Positions 1 through 8,083 are shown, numbered from the stretch's first letter. The stretch is 46,502 nucleotides of DNA from GCA-002688135 sp964536565 (GCA_964536565.1 CAZHXK010000001.1:1-46502), one strand, 5' to 3'. Translations and numbers: made by a program. The notes: generated from the letters alone by a model not told the origin.

Positions 1-2
1 AA

Positions 3-374
3 GTTCCGCCAAGCATCATTCAGGATGCGTCCGGCGCAGACTTGGACGTCAAGGATTTTTACGACATGCGGAAAGCCCACCCAGATAATAATTGGGTGTG
101 GGAGGAAAAGGAACGAGCAATCATGCGGCATTTTCATAAGGTGGCGTGGGGAGATGCGATTCTTGTTTTAAACGAAGAAAAAAATGGTATTGATGGGTAT
201 GTTGGCGCAAACACATTAATGGAAATGGGCTTAGCGCTCTACTTGGATAAGAAGATTTTTTTACTACATGATATTCCTGAGATTTCTTACAAAGAGGAGA
301 TTCTTGGGATGAGGCCTGTATTATTACACGGCAAACTAGAAGCATTGTATGAAAAAGAGCTTGCTACAAACTAA
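3..374 (+). CDS. Nucleoside 2-deoxyribosyltransferase-like protein (5' partial)
   Basis: The frame is open to the left edge of the window, so the N-terminus is missing; a TTG at 42 is available but nothing marks it as the start. The visible part (about 124 residues) has the DAILVLN strand, then NGIDGYVGANTLMEMGLAL, then KKIFLLHDIP. This is the pattern of small Rossmann-like proteins related to nucleoside 2-deoxyribosyltransferases, where the Glu in the EMG helix is the likely catalytic or ligand residue. The exact substrate cannot be read. The 3' end overlaps the next gene by 26 nt, so the two are probably cotranscribed. Confidence 0.55.
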   Translation, partial: VPPSIIQDASGADLDVKDFYDMRKAHPDNNWVWEEKERAIMRHFHKVAWGDAILVLNEEKNGIDGYVGANTLMEMGLALYLDKKIFLLHDIPEISYKEEILGMRPVLLHGKLEALYEKELATN

Positions 375-1074
375 AAACGTCACCGTGCAGTATGGTGGTG
401 TGACAGCACTCAAACGTGCCAGCGTTGCAATTGGTGAGGGGGAAATTGTTGCACTGATGGGGCCCAATGGTGCTGGGAAATCCACCGTTATTAAATCGAT
501 GTTTGGATTGGCACCGATTTCTTCTGGCGAGGTTCTACTGCACGAAGCTCCATACACCCCCATTCCACATCAGATCGTGCACAAGGGCGTTTCTTACGTG
601 CCTCAGGGCCGACGTGTGTTTACTCACCTTAGTGTGTACGAAAACCTGGAGATCGGTGGATATATCGTTCCAGATAAGTCCTTAGTGGAGGATAGAATCA
701 CCCAAGCATTTGATTTGTTTCCTGACTTAAAAAAGAAAAGGGATAATGCGTCGGGGACATTATCTGGCGGACAGCAGCAAATGCTCGCGATCGCACGTGG
801 ATTGATGACAGACCCTAACGTACTACTACTAGATGAACCGTCACTTGGTCTAGCGCCAAAAATTGTTAAAGAAGTTTTTGAGCTAGTTGCTCGTATTAAT
901 GAAGAGCGGCACACCGCAATATTGATAGTTGAACACAATTTACAAAGTTTACTTCCCATAGCGCATCGTGCATATGTACTGGATCACGGCGAAGTTGTCG
1001 TAACAGGAGATGCTACCAATATAGGACAAAGTGATATCCTCGAGCGCGTATTCATGGGAACATACAAAAAATAA
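349..1074 (+). CDS. livF: ABC transporter ATP-binding protein, LivF-type
   Basis: A complete 241-residue ABC ATPase. Walker A GPNGAGKS lies at residues 38-45, the signature LSGGQQQ near 138, Walker B LLLDEPSLGLAP near 160, and the H-loop VEHN near 194. Its length and the YVPQGRRVF Q-loop region match LivF, the second ATPase of branched-chain amino acid (HAAT family) importers. The partner permeases, LivG and binding protein are not in the window; they may lie upstream of the cut left edge. It overlaps the preceding gene by 26 nt, has no clear Shine-Dalgarno, and is closed by a strong terminator. The substrate is inferred only from the family; some LivF-like ATPases serve other small amides. 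Confidence 0.85.
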   Translation: MKKSLLQTKNVTVQYGGVTALKRASVAIGEGEIVALMGPNGAGKSTVIKSMFGLAPISSGEVLLHEAPYTPIPHQIVHKGVSYVPQGRRVFTHLSVYENLEIGGYIVPDKSLVEDRITQAFDLFPDLKKKRDNASGTLSGGQQQMLAIARGLMTDPNVLLLDEPSLGLAPKIVKEVFELVARINEERHTAILIVEHNLQSLLPIAHRAYVLDHGEVVVTGDATNIGQSDILERVFMGTYKK

Positions 1075-1082
1075 TCGAATAA

Positions 1083-1108
1083 AAAAAGCGACCACGTAGG
1101 TCGCTTTT
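1083..1108. terminator. Bidirectional intrinsic terminator
   Basis: GCGACC (1088-1093), loop ACGTA and GGTCGC (1099-1104) are flanked by an A-run on the left and TTTT on the right. It closes livF and the convergent gene at 1115-1702. Confidence 0.85.
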
Positions 1109-1114
1109 GTAATC

Positions 1115-1702
1115 CTAGCGCTTCCGGAAAAGGAAGTCGCCAACCCGATCTGTAAGTCGTCCAAACTGTTCTTCCATCTCCTCGATGCGTCGATCTGCAC
1201 GCTTGGCGAATCGCTCGCCACTTTCCACCACATCATCCAGGAACCTTTCTACATCTCTCCAGAGATCCTGTCCGGTTTTTTCCGCTGATCGTGCTGCTTT
1301 GGCTGCCTCTTCTCTCAGAACCTTGCTGTACAGCAGGTTCGCATCAACGCCATCTACAAGCATCGTCTTCTTCTTTCCTTTGGGACTACGCCGTCCTGAC
1401 AGAAGTACACGCAGATCGCGAGTCAAAGAGAATGAATCCCACGATGTGTCTATCATCCACAGCTGAGCCCTGTCCGACGAAGACGTGTTTACCTTGTCGC
1501 CGTATTCCAATTCACTATGAACGACCCCGTTTGCGTCAGCCTCCATCGTCTTCACTGTGAAACCAGACTTCAGCTCGAATCGACTCTTCATGAACCGACG
1601 CATCAGGACTGGATCAACCGTCACATCCTTGAGGACAATCGTCCTCACGACGTCATGATCGAAAAAAGCAGTACGGTCTTCGGGGTTAAATATAAAGGGC
1701 AT
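1115..1702 (-). CDS. Hypothetical protein with charged C-terminal helices
   Basis: A 195-residue soluble protein of no family I recognise. The first 110 residues look like an alpha/beta domain. From about residue 120 the chain is strongly helical and charged, ending in a probable coiled coil (residues about 135-190, rich in E, R, A and D). The start is well supported by AAGGAG six bases before the ATG. A consensus promoter (1745-1773) precedes it, so it is its own transcription unit, convergent with livF and sharing its terminator. There is no signal peptide or membrane segment. Function unknown. Confidence 0.75.
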   Translation of the reverse strand: MPFIFNPEDRTAFFDHDVVRTIVLKDVTVDPVLMRRFMKSRFELKSGFTVKTMEADANGVVHSELEYGDKVNTSSSDRAQLWMIDTSWDSFSLTRDLRVLLSGRRSPKGKKKTMLVDGVDANLLYSKVLREEAAKAARSAEKTGQDLWRDVERFLDDVVESGERFAKRADRRIEEMEEQFGRLTDRVGDFLFRKR

Positions 1703-1744
1703 GTCGGTCTCCTTCTTGTAGTTTTACTCAGCACTTGACTATAA

Positions 1745-1773
1745 AATATACCGTTCTCGCGCGATGTTGTCAA
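1745..1773 (-). promoter_or_regulatory. Promoter of the 1115-1702 gene
   Basis: TTGACA (1768-1773), 17 bp, TATATT (1745-1750), reading on the minus strand about 42 nt upstream of the start codon. Confidence 0.8.
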
Positions 1774-1811
1774 TGGCTCAGTATATGTTCCACTCTCTAA
1801 TTCTCTCATAA

Positions 1812-1833
1812 CCAAAAACAGCCTCTCGGCTGT
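1812..1833 (-). terminator. Terminator of the 1839-2564 gene
   Basis: On the minus strand ACAGCC-GAGA-GGCTGT is followed by a short T-run, just after the stop codon at 1839. Confidence 0.65.
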
Positions 1834-1838
1834 CCTTG

Positions 1839-2564
1839 TTACGCGATTAGTTTTCTTCGATTTTTACTGAAGTCATATATCATCTCCGTCCCCTCTTCAT
1901 TTGTGATATCGCACGCTGCCAGCAAACTCACCAGTGCACCCACATGTTCAGCATTATCCATTTTACTGAGATAGTGCCAGTCCAGCGCTCGCATCACAAT
2001 TTTTTGAGGATTATTCTCGAATGTTATTTGTTGTGGTGGCTGTGTGGATCTGTCGATCATCGCATGCGATCCGATAAAATTAACAAACGATGCAAACGTC
2101 TGTTCATTACATACATCTCCTAGAACTTCGCGCGTCTGCTCATGGAATGAGCTCATTTGAGTCAGAAAGTGCTCAATGTTCTGTGTTGATGACAATCTAG
2201 GAAATCGAGTCTTCCTTTTTGTTTTACATGTCTCTCCGTACAGCATCTTCACGATCATGTCCTGGCTTTCAGAGACGGGTGATTCATCTACCACTTCGAC
2301 TGCAACATATTCCTCAATGATTCGAACAAGATACTTCCCACTTAAAAAATCTTCAGGTTTTTTTTCATCACAAATCTGCACTGAGTACGCAGTTCCTGCT
2401 TCTGGAATAAAACTATCTCGACTATCCAGCTCGATGGATTTTCGTACACCTGCAATTCCAGCAGATACATACACTGCATAGCCTTTTCCGCGACGTCCCG
2501 AACGCATTACTTTTTCAAATGTCACGTTTTGAATTATGTTACTTGTGCGTTCCTCATTTTTCAT
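1839..2564 (-). CDS. Hypothetical protein
   Basis: A 241-residue protein with no recognised domain. Residues 1-90 look beta-rich, and residues about 120-235 look helical. There is no signal peptide, membrane segment or metal motif. The ATG at 2564 is the only reasonable start; a Shine-Dalgarno is not obvious. It diverges from the small-RNA promoter at 2594-2622, so the two share a 30-nt upstream region. It ends just before a compact hairpin terminator. Confidence 0.7.
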   Translation of the reverse strand: MKNEERTSNIIQNVTFEKVMRSGRRGKGYAVYVSAGIAGVRKSIELDSRDSFIPEAGTAYSVQICDEKKPEDFLSGKYLVRIIEEYVAVEVVDESPVSESQDMIVKMLYGETCKTKRKTRFPRLSSTQNIEHFLTQMSSFHEQTREVLGDVCNEQTFASFVNFIGSHAMIDRSTQPPQQITFENNPQKIVMRALDWHYLSKMDNAEHVGALVSLLAACDITNEEGTEMIYDFSKNRRKLIA

Positions 2565-2593
2565 AAAAGTCTAATTTTTCTGCGTTTTTTTGC

Positions 2594-2622
2594 TTGACAA
2601 AATCGGTTTTTCGTGCTATACT
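2594..2622 (+). promoter_or_regulatory. Promoter of candidate structured RNA 1
   Basis: TTGACA (2594-2599), 17 bp, TATACT (2617-2622) with TGC before the -10. The spacer is nearly identical to the promoter at 27958-27986, sharing AAAA-CGGTTTTT-GTGC. Confidence 0.85.
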
Positions 2623-2628
2623 TGTCTT

Positions 2629-3028
2629 GTAATGGAGAAATCCTTTGTATGGATCTCAACATTATCAGTTCATTCTTTACATGACGTCTATACCTCTCTG
2701 AGGTTCTCTCTCAAAGGTTGCCATCGTGCCAACCTACGTGTTCAACTATGTATCCCTTTACCCGATACGTAGTCACTTAGCGTCTGCATCAACGCTATTT
2801 GAGGTTATCGCTTGAGAAAAAAATGTTAATCTTTTTTTCACGCGATAGCCTCAGCTTCCCTACTCTTACGCACTGAAAGCATCATCTGCAGTACGAATGA
2901 GACCTACATGGTCTCGCATTGAGCTCAATAGTTTTACGTTTCTTTGCGAACATCTTACTTTCGTCTTGTTAACCAAATGAGACAGCCTACGTTCGCTTTC
3001 GCCTCTCTGTACGCAGGGGGGCTTTTTT
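2629..3028 (+). ncRNA. Candidate structured non-coding RNA 1 (about 400 nt)
   Basis: A strong promoter transcribes 400 nt without a credible gene. The segment is a chain of hairpins: ACCTC/GAGGT (2692-2704), AGGTTG/CAACCT (2715-2735), ACTATGTATC/GATACGTAGT (2745-2773), TAGCGT/ACGCTA (2778-2797), an 11-bp helix plus A/T arms (2801-2852), and GAGACC/GGTCTC (2899-2915). It ends in a hairpin and T-run (2984-3028). An ATG at 2632 opens a 46-codon frame (to 2772) but it has no Shine-Dalgarno and no protein-like composition. I found no RNase P core motifs and no tRNA-like ends of tmRNA. Its identity is unknown. Confidence 0.55.
2984..3028 (+). terminator. Probable terminator of structured RNA 1
   Basis: AGCCTACGT pairs imperfectly with ACGCAGG...GGCT and is followed by TTTTTT (3023-3028). 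It overlaps the last codon of the convergent gene at 3027. Confidence 0.55.
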
Positions 3029-3488
3029 ATTGCAAAACAGCTCTTTCTACCGCCATGTTGCAACACACCGTTGTTAATCCCTGCATCCCTGCACTCCGAT
3101 AGGTATCTAAGTCCGTAGCTAAAATTAGGAAACTGCCTTTAGTGGCTGGAACTACGATCGATGAACCGTCACTAGACGTTATGTTTACCATACCAGACTT
3201 TGCCAAACCCGTAAGTACTGACATAACCTGAGGATCTACCCCACCGACTACCTCTAAAATCAATCCCTTTCCAGCCGAAATATTATTACAAATCAGCGGC
3301 AGTACATCTTCCTGATTTTGATCGGCAAGAATCAGGTGCGGTAATGATGACCGAAAGACCTGACGACACACCTCATTACGCTCTCCCTCATTGAACACAA
3401 CCGTTCCCATCGGAAAGACACCTTCTATTTGTGATTGCCTGAGATGAGCTACAAAATCTTTTATAATATGATTACCTCCTTCTTTCAT
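3027..3488 (-). CDS. Hypothetical protein (faint AAA-like C-terminal half)
   Basis: A 153-residue soluble protein. Residues about 85-135 (LTGLAKSGMVNI then SFLILATDLDTY) faintly resemble the Walker B to sensor-1 stretch of MoxR/dynein-type AAA proteins, but no Walker A is present, so this is only a hint. The start is odd: a textbook GGAGGT lies inside the frame, 9 nt after the ATG at 3488. It is well spaced for an ATT codon near residue 8, while the ATG itself lacks a Shine-Dalgarno. A TATAAT box lies about 30 nt upstream. Convergent with structured RNA 1. Confidence 0.6.
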   Translation of the reverse strand: MKEGGNHIIKDFVAHLRQSQIEGVFPMGTVVFNEGERNEVCRQVFRSSLPHLILADQNQEDVLPLICNNISAGKGLILEVVGGVDPQVMSVLTGLAKSGMVNITSSDGSSIVVPATKGSFLILATDLDTYRSAGMQGLTTVCCNMAVERAVLQ

Positions 3489-3571
3489 AATGCTGCACAG
3501 TAGTTTGATTTGTTTTTTATTATACCAAAATTGTTGAATTTATAATAATGTTATATAGAATGCAGTAATAC

Positions 3572-3600
3572 TTGCACTTATGACCCCTGTTTGTTAGAAT
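3572..3600 (+). promoter_or_regulatory. Promoter of tRNA-Pro
   Basis: TTGCAC (3572-3577), 17 bp, TAGAAT (3595-3600), about 43 nt before the tRNA. Confidence 0.6.
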
Positions 3601-3643
3601 CGATCTCCGTTGTTTGAGAGATAAATTGTTTTATTTGTAGTAT

Positions 3644-3716
3644 CGGGCTGTGGCGCAGTTGGTAGCGCGCGTCGTTTGGGACGATGAGGCCGTGAGTTCA
3701 AGTCTCACCAGCCCGA
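3644..3716 (+). tRNA. tRNA-Pro (TGG)
   Basis: A full cloverleaf: acceptor CGGGCTG/CAGCCCG, anticodon stem CGTCG/CGATG with loop TTTGGGA giving anticodon TGG, T-arm GTGAG-TTCAAGT-CTCAC, and discriminator A. CCA is not encoded. This is a U34 tRNA, so a possible substrate class for the Elp3 pathway found at 13 kb. Confidence 0.95.
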
Positions 3717-4082
3717 TTTTGTAAATAAGACACTCAACTCACCTAGGTCCCTGGGCTTGATACTGTAAATAAGACTCTAGCAACTAAAAAATCCGCCGTG
3801 GTGAGCAGCGGATTTTTTTTATTTAGACAATGGATCTGGTTAGATCGCCACCACTACCAATGGTTTGTCTAAAATTCAACACACTTGCGAATACGCGCGT
3901 ACAACCCATCGGCTGCGCTACATACTCCAATAACCTCTTTGGTCGACTATGCTTATACAATAGCACTAAAACACTAAAAGTCAATCTTAATCGCGAAAGT
4001 TATGCACAGAGAGTCCGACTCGCTTGCCAAATTTGGTCGGGTGCTTTAAGGTGAATTTTGGATATAAGGAGGCTTTGGTACA
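3717..4082 (+). other. Intergenic region between tRNA-Pro and the NlpC/P60 gene
   Basis: No convincing gene. TGTAAATAAGAC occurs twice (3720 and 3765 areas), a terminator follows at 3789-3822, and a weak TTGCCA-17-TAAGGT promoter (about 4022-4050) precedes the NlpC/P60 gene. A 74-codon frame at 3830-4054 has no Shine-Dalgarno and is probably chance. Confidence 0.5.
3789..3822 (+). terminator. Terminator downstream of tRNA-Pro
   Basis: AATCCGC and GCGGATT enclose an 11-nt loop and are followed by TTTTTT. Confidence 0.8.
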
Positions 4083-4748
4083 TTGAAGTATCGAGCAGTA
4101 GTAGATCGCGTTGCGTTGGACTTAACCACATTCATGGTAAGTCTCAAGCAGATGAATGTTCTTTTAACACAAGATGAAGTTCGCAGAATCTTGGAAACTC
4201 TGGGCTTTGAATCTTCCTTTCTTCGTGTCATCGATGACTTGCGTTGGTGTAGTGATATCTCTGTATACACACCCAACGCTCGCGTCAGTGAAGCACCTTG
4301 GCGCTCGGACTGTTCCAGCCTTATCAAATGGGCTTTTGGTCGATCCGGTATCCACATTCCTCGGCTGACTATTCAGCAGCGTGAGTTTGGACAACGCGTC
4401 GACTTTGATCACATACGAGCTCATGATCTTGTTTTCATGAACGGGGCCCGTCATAACTACTTTATCAATGATCCGTCTGATGGAGTCGGACATGTCGGGG
4501 TATACACCCGACGTGACACCGTCATTCATCTCACAAGAGAAGGTTTAGTAGAAGAATCAATCTCCGATCTTTTTTTGCGTCGCGATTTCCGCGGTGCGGT
4601 TCGGATCATCTCGAATCCACTCTCAACCATCGTTCTGAAAATCCCCCCGACAATTGATGTGGAATCCGAAGATGATTTAACGTGGCTGTTGTTACGACAA
4701 CTCCCCAAGATTGTTGCACAAAAAAGGCGCGCTGCTGCGAGCCTGTAA
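4083..4748 (+). CDS. NlpC/P60 family cysteine peptidase
   Basis: A 221-residue protein with an NlpC/P60 fold in its second half. The catalytic Cys is in DCSSLIKWAF (C77), the His in GHVGVYT (H137), and the third polar residue is likely the His of VIHLT (about 157). The family cleaves peptide bonds in peptidoglycan stems. The start is a TTG placed after AGGAGG (about 10 nt); an in-frame TAA lies just upstream, so no longer form is possible. No signal peptide is visible, so it either acts inside the cell or leaves by a non-Sec route. Residues 1-65 are helical with no known domain. Followed by its own terminator. Confidence 0.8.
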   Translation: MKYRAVVDRVALDLTTFMVSLKQMNVLLTQDEVRRILETLGFESSFLRVIDDLRWCSDISVYTPNARVSEAPWRSDCSSLIKWAFGRSGIHIPRLTIQQREFGQRVDFDHIRAHDLVFMNGARHNYFINDPSDGVGHVGVYTRRDTVIHLTREGLVEESISDLFLRRDFRGAVRIISNPLSTIVLKIPPTIDVESEDDLTWLLLRQLPKIVAQKRRAAASL

Positions 4749-4755
4749 TTGCTTC

Positions 4756-4779
4756 CGGGCTCAGTCCCGGTTTTTTTAT
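4756..4779 (+). terminator. Terminator of the NlpC/P60 gene
   Basis: CCGGG-CTCAGT-CCCGG followed by TTTTTTT. Confidence 0.85.
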
Positions 4780-4793
4780 TTGATAGAGAATAC

Positions 4794-6032
4794 CTAAGCC
4801 ACAACGCCCCTCAACTTCATGGCTTCGACGATCCGATTAAGCGCGGAGATGAATGCAGCTTCACGTAATGTCGTATTATACTTCTGAGCCGTCCCCCACA
4901 CATCCTCCAACGCATTCTCCATAATAGGCTGTAGTCTTGAAAGTACTTCTTGCTCAGTCCAGTAGAACTGTTGTCTGTTTTGTACCCACTCAAAGTAGCT
5001 TACCGTGACGCCTCCTGCGTTCGCTAGTACGTCTGGTACGAGTGTGACGCCTTGTCCTGCAAGTATACTGTCAGCCTCTGGTGTCGTTGGACCATTGGCT
5101 AATTCTAAAATTATTGATGCTTTGATATTCGCAGCATTGTCCTTCGTGATTTGATTATCTAGAGCAGCTGGAATGAGAACATCACAAGCAACCTCTAGCA
5201 ATTCTTCATTCGTAAGCTTGGTGCCCTCTGCTCCAGTCACAGACCCTGTTTCTTTTTTGATACTCATCACGGCCTCAGGATTCAGACCATGCTCGTTGTA
5301 AATTCCTCCTCGTGAGTCTGAAACTGCAACGATCGTACACCCTGCTTTATGTAAAATATCCGCTGCAAAATATCCAGCATTTCCGAAACCTTGTACTGCA
5401 ACTTTCAACCCATTCGCGTTCTTACCCAACTTTTTGAGCAGTGATAGAAGTACGTACACTCCCCCTTGCGCTGTCGCCGTCCCTCGCCCCTGTGAACCAC
5501 CAAGCGCAATTGGCTTACCCGTGATAACGCCCGGCTCTGAACGCCCAACTGTCTTTTCGTATTCATCCAGCATGTATGCCATGATTTGTGGATTTGTGTA
5601 TACGTCTGGCGCTGGAATATCTTGATCGACACCGATGTCCTCTGCCATAGCTCTCGCCCATCCACGTGCTACTTTTTCTATTTCTTTTTCTGAAAGCTCT
5701 TTAGGATTAACCTTCACTCCGCCCTTCCCGCCTCCAAGCGGGATTCCCACAACCGCGCATTTAATCGACATGAGTGCAGCAAGTGCCTTTACTTCATGAA
5801 TATCAGCTTCGTGATGGAACCGAATGCCTCCCTTGTATGGACCACGTGCATTATTAAACTGTACGCGATATGCAGGAAATGATGCATTGGATCCGTCGTC
5901 TTTTGTAATGTCGATGGTTTTCTCTATAATCTTATTTGGCTCAGACATTTTCTTAACCATGCTGTCGTCCAGCCCCAACTTTTCAGCAGTCTTCTTCAGT
6001 GTCTCAATGTAGTTTTCAAATGGATTTGGCAT
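4794..6032 (-). CDS. gdhA: Glutamate dehydrogenase (Glu/Leu/Phe/Val family)
   Basis: A full-length 412-residue enzyme that interconverts glutamate with 2-oxoglutarate and ammonium. The dimerisation/catalytic domain has GPYKGGIRFH, the Lys of IPLGGGKGG (about residue 104) and the catalytic Asp of PAPDVYT. The Rossmann domain has VQGFGNAGY, and the second strand ends in VSDS. A small acidic or polar residue there favours NAD over NADP. The C-terminal helix region has PDVLANAGGVTVSYFEW. No Shine-Dalgarno precedes the ATG. The promoter leaves a leader of only about 20 nt. It is a monocistronic unit that links carbon and nitrogen metabolism in a genome otherwise poor in biosynthesis. Confidence 0.93.
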   Translation of the reverse strand: MPNPFENYIETLKKTAEKLGLDDSMVKKMSEPNKIIEKTIDITKDDGSNASFPAYRVQFNNARGPYKGGIRFHHEADIHEVKALAALMSIKCAVVGIPLGGGKGGVKVNPKELSEKEIEKVARGWARAMAEDIGVDQDIPAPDVYTNPQIMAYMLDEYEKTVGRSEPGVITGKPIALGGSQGRGTATAQGGVYVLLSLLKKLGKNANGLKVAVQGFGNAGYFAADILHKAGCTIVAVSDSRGGIYNEHGLNPEAVMSIKKETGSVTGAEGTKLTNEELLEVACDVLIPAALDNQITKDNAANIKASIILELANGPTTPEADSILAGQGVTLVPDVLANAGGVTVSYFEWVQNRQQFYWTEQEVLSRLQPIMENALEDVWGTAQKYNTTLREAAFISALNRIVEAMKLRGVVA

Positions 6033-6058
6033 AGAAATAAGTCAATGTATAGTAGTTC

Positions 6059-6087
6059 AAAGTAACAAGTGATATGTGGTATGTCAA
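6059..6087 (-). promoter_or_regulatory. Promoter of gdhA
   Basis: TTGACA (6082-6087), 17 bp, TACTTT (6059-6064) on the minus strand. Confidence 0.7.
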
Positions 6088-6092
6088 AACAA

Positions 6093-6113
6093 AAACGCTA
6101 TTGCCGCGTTGCG
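6093..6113 (-). terminator. Probable terminator of the two-gene membrane operon
   Basis: Minus strand AACGC-GGCAATA-GCGTT followed by TTT; short stem but well placed after the stop at 6135. Confidence 0.45.
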
Positions 6114-6134
6114 AGCAGAATGACGCTTGTTCCT

Positions 6135-7022
6135 TTATTTCTTAACTGGAAGAGGTGGAGATTTTTTGTTTAGAGTGAGATAGATTCCCGCCATAACCAC
6201 AGCAGAAAATGGCACCGATACCAACGTTCCGACACCTAGCAATAGCACGGACAACATATGTATGAGCTCCACCACGAAGAGAATCAGGAGTATGTCCATT
6301 TTTGCTCCCCGCGTGACATGAGCAGACATGTTGAATGCATCAAACAGCTTAGTGTTTTTTTCAAGTAGATAGAATGGAAACAATCCGTACTTGAGACTGA
6401 AATAGACACCAGGAACAATAAATAGGATAAATCCAAACCCGACAAGAATTCCGTACATTATTGATCCGAGAACAAAACGGCTGAACACTGTAAGACCCAC
6501 GAATAAGTTATTGAATGTGGCTTTCTTTTTTTGCACAATCGCGAGTGTCATTGCTACTAAGCCCAGCTCGAGATACATATTGATGAGTGTGCCAAACAAA
6601 CTCGTCATTGATTCAATCAGTCTGTTCTCTGGTGCTATCCAGGCAGGAATTTCTGTGCCAACTGTGACCGCAAAAATGAACAATGTAGAAAGCACGAGTA
6701 ACCAGAAATGCTTTTTTGTTAGATCCCATCCTGTTTTTAACTGCTTCTTCAGCGAAAGCGTGATGTTTTTATTCGATCCTTTGATGATGAGCATCAAACC
6801 AATGACTAATCCAAACACTGCAGCAAGGCCAACGTATACAAGTATATTCTCTATGAGATCTACTGCTCCATTTTGTAATTTGATTTCTTCGGGAAAATAG
6901 CCGGATAAACCTGGTGGAATGTTTGCCAAAAAAATCGCTGTCGCGTAGAACACGAGCGTGGTCAAGAAAATGGATATAGGGAAAACGAGTAATGAGATCC
7001 CAATGTTTCGTTTCGTGAACAT
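6135..7022 (-). CDS. Multi-pass membrane protein, GPDPase_memb/YciC-like
   Basis: A 295-residue integral membrane protein with about six hydrophobic segments, including one at residues 8-30. A central stretch reads VPGVYFSLKYGLFPFYLLEKN, followed by DAFNMSAHVTRGAK. That layout (PG-IY/W, F-FxxxxK, then an amphipathic helix with S..T.G) is shared with the upstream neighbour and resembles DUF975/GPDPase membrane-domain proteins of unknown function. It ends in a short PPLPVKK tail. The start lies one base after the upstream stop, so the pair forms an operon and looks like a tandem duplication. The molecular role is not known. Confidence 0.65.
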   Translation of the reverse strand: MFTKRNIGISLLVFPISIFLTTLVFYATAIFLANIPPGLSGYFPEEIKLQNGAVDLIENILVYVGLAAVFGLVIGLMLIIKGSNKNITLSLKKQLKTGWDLTKKHFWLLVLSTLFIFAVTVGTEIPAWIAPENRLIESMTSLFGTLINMYLELGLVAMTLAIVQKKKATFNNLFVGLTVFSRFVLGSIMYGILVGFGFILFIVPGVYFSLKYGLFPFYLLEKNTKLFDAFNMSAHVTRGAKMDILLILFVVELIHMLSVLLLGVGTLVSVPFSAVVMAGIYLTLNKKSPPLPVKK

Positions 7023-7023
7023 A

Positions 7024-7947
7024 CTAAGCTACTGCTTTTTTCGGTAACGGAGGTGCCATCTTTGGAGATGCGAGTGTTGGGGTGCCACGATCTGCAATCT
7101 TTATATAGATGTAGGCCTGTCCGATTGAGATAACAGGTAATGCTACCAACAACCCAACTCCAAGCGCGAGCAACCCCCCAAGTAACACGAGCTGAGACAC
7201 AAAGCCCCACAAGAATAAATCGAGTTTAACTCCTTTCGTCCCCACACCACTCGCTTTGAGCGCTTCTATCGGTCCCATTTTTTTATCGACGATGAAGAAG
7301 AAAACCTGAGAATACTTGTACGTCCAGATAATTCCAGGAACGATCAAGAGAATGTACCCAGCAATGACGATAAGTGCATAGAGGATGTATGCAGCGATCA
7401 GCTTGAGAATAACAGGATATTGATTGAACATTGTAACGATCGTCGGTTTTTTGCTTCGTACAATATCGATAGACATTTTTAAAAAACCGATACTTAGGTA
7501 GAAGAAAATCAACTGAAGTACGAATGAAACGAGCAACTCACTGGAGAATGCAATAAGCGCAACATAAAAGACCGTCATGATTGCCATTGCTCCGAGTAAA
7601 ATGCCAAAGTGCTGTTTGGTAAGTTGCCACCCCTTACTAATAGATTCGCCTATTCCGAATAAACGATTATCTTTGTCCTTAGTAATGAAGTAAATTCCAA
7701 GTGGAATAAGAATGAAAATACCTAGCACACCCAAGATGCCCAGCATACTAGAGATAGACCTTACTGTTGACGCGACGGTATTTTGAGTACCGAAAGCATC
7801 AACAACTTCTCCTGCATCTGCCACATCCGCAGAAGACACAACCTGCTGTACGGTGTAGAAACTCGCACCACTAAACGCGACTATTGCTACCAGGAACAAT
7901 ATAAACGGCATGGCAATCATCAAGATCCCCCAGGATCGTTTTCTCAT
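7024..7947 (-). CDS. Multi-pass membrane protein, GPDPase_memb/YciC-like (paralogue)
   Basis: A 307-residue paralogue of the next gene, with about six membrane segments. It has the same core: VPGIIWTYKYSQVFFFIVDKK, then IEALKASGVGTKG, then a Gly/Leu/Val-rich segment pair. The C-terminus ends in a PPLPKKAVA tail like its partner. It is first in a two-gene operon; its ATG follows an extended -10 (TGCTATAAT at 7975-7983) by about 28 nt, with no clear Shine-Dalgarno. It diverges from the CHAP gene. The role is unknown; the two paralogues may form a heteromer. Confidence 0.65.
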   Translation of the reverse strand: MRKRSWGILMIAMPFILFLVAIVAFSGASFYTVQQVVSSADVADAGEVVDAFGTQNTVASTVRSISSMLGILGVLGIFILIPLGIYFITKDKDNRLFGIGESISKGWQLTKQHFGILLGAMAIMTVFYVALIAFSSELLVSFVLQLIFFYLSIGFLKMSIDIVRSKKPTIVTMFNQYPVILKLIAAYILYALIVIAGYILLIVPGIIWTYKYSQVFFFIVDKKMGPIEALKASGVGTKGVKLDLFLWGFVSQLVLLGGLLALGVGLLVALPVISIGQAYIYIKIADRGTPTLASPKMAPPLPKKAVA

Positions 7948-7974
7948 ACAAGTGTGTTTATAAATTAGTATATA

Positions 7975-7983
7975 ATTATAGCA
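7975..7983 (-). promoter_or_regulatory. Extended -10 promoter of the membrane operon
   Basis: TGCTATAAT on the minus strand (TATAAT at 7975-7980); no good -35 box. Confidence 0.55.
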
Positions 7984-8013
7984 TTATTACCTTTGTTTTC
8001 CCATGCATTAACC

Positions 8014-8042
8014 TTGACAGGAATGGATTTTCCTGTTATATT
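8014..8042 (+). promoter_or_regulatory. Promoter of the CHAP gene, with GATC leader motif
   Basis: TTGACA (8014-8019), 17 bp, TATATT (8037-8042). Eight bases later GATCATTT (8051-8058) begins, the leader motif shared with other accessory genes. Confidence 0.85.
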
Positions 8043-8083
8043 AGGCAATCGATCATTTTAAAATAGTATTCACAGGAGGCTTG

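Noticed and set aside
2590..2772. Short frame overlapping the promoter of structured RNA 1
   Set aside because: It begins inside the -35 box; even the leaderless ATG at 2632 gives a peptide without protein-like features.
3830..4054. 74-codon frame before the NlpC/P60 gene
   Set aside because: No ribosome site, no promoter and unlikely composition.
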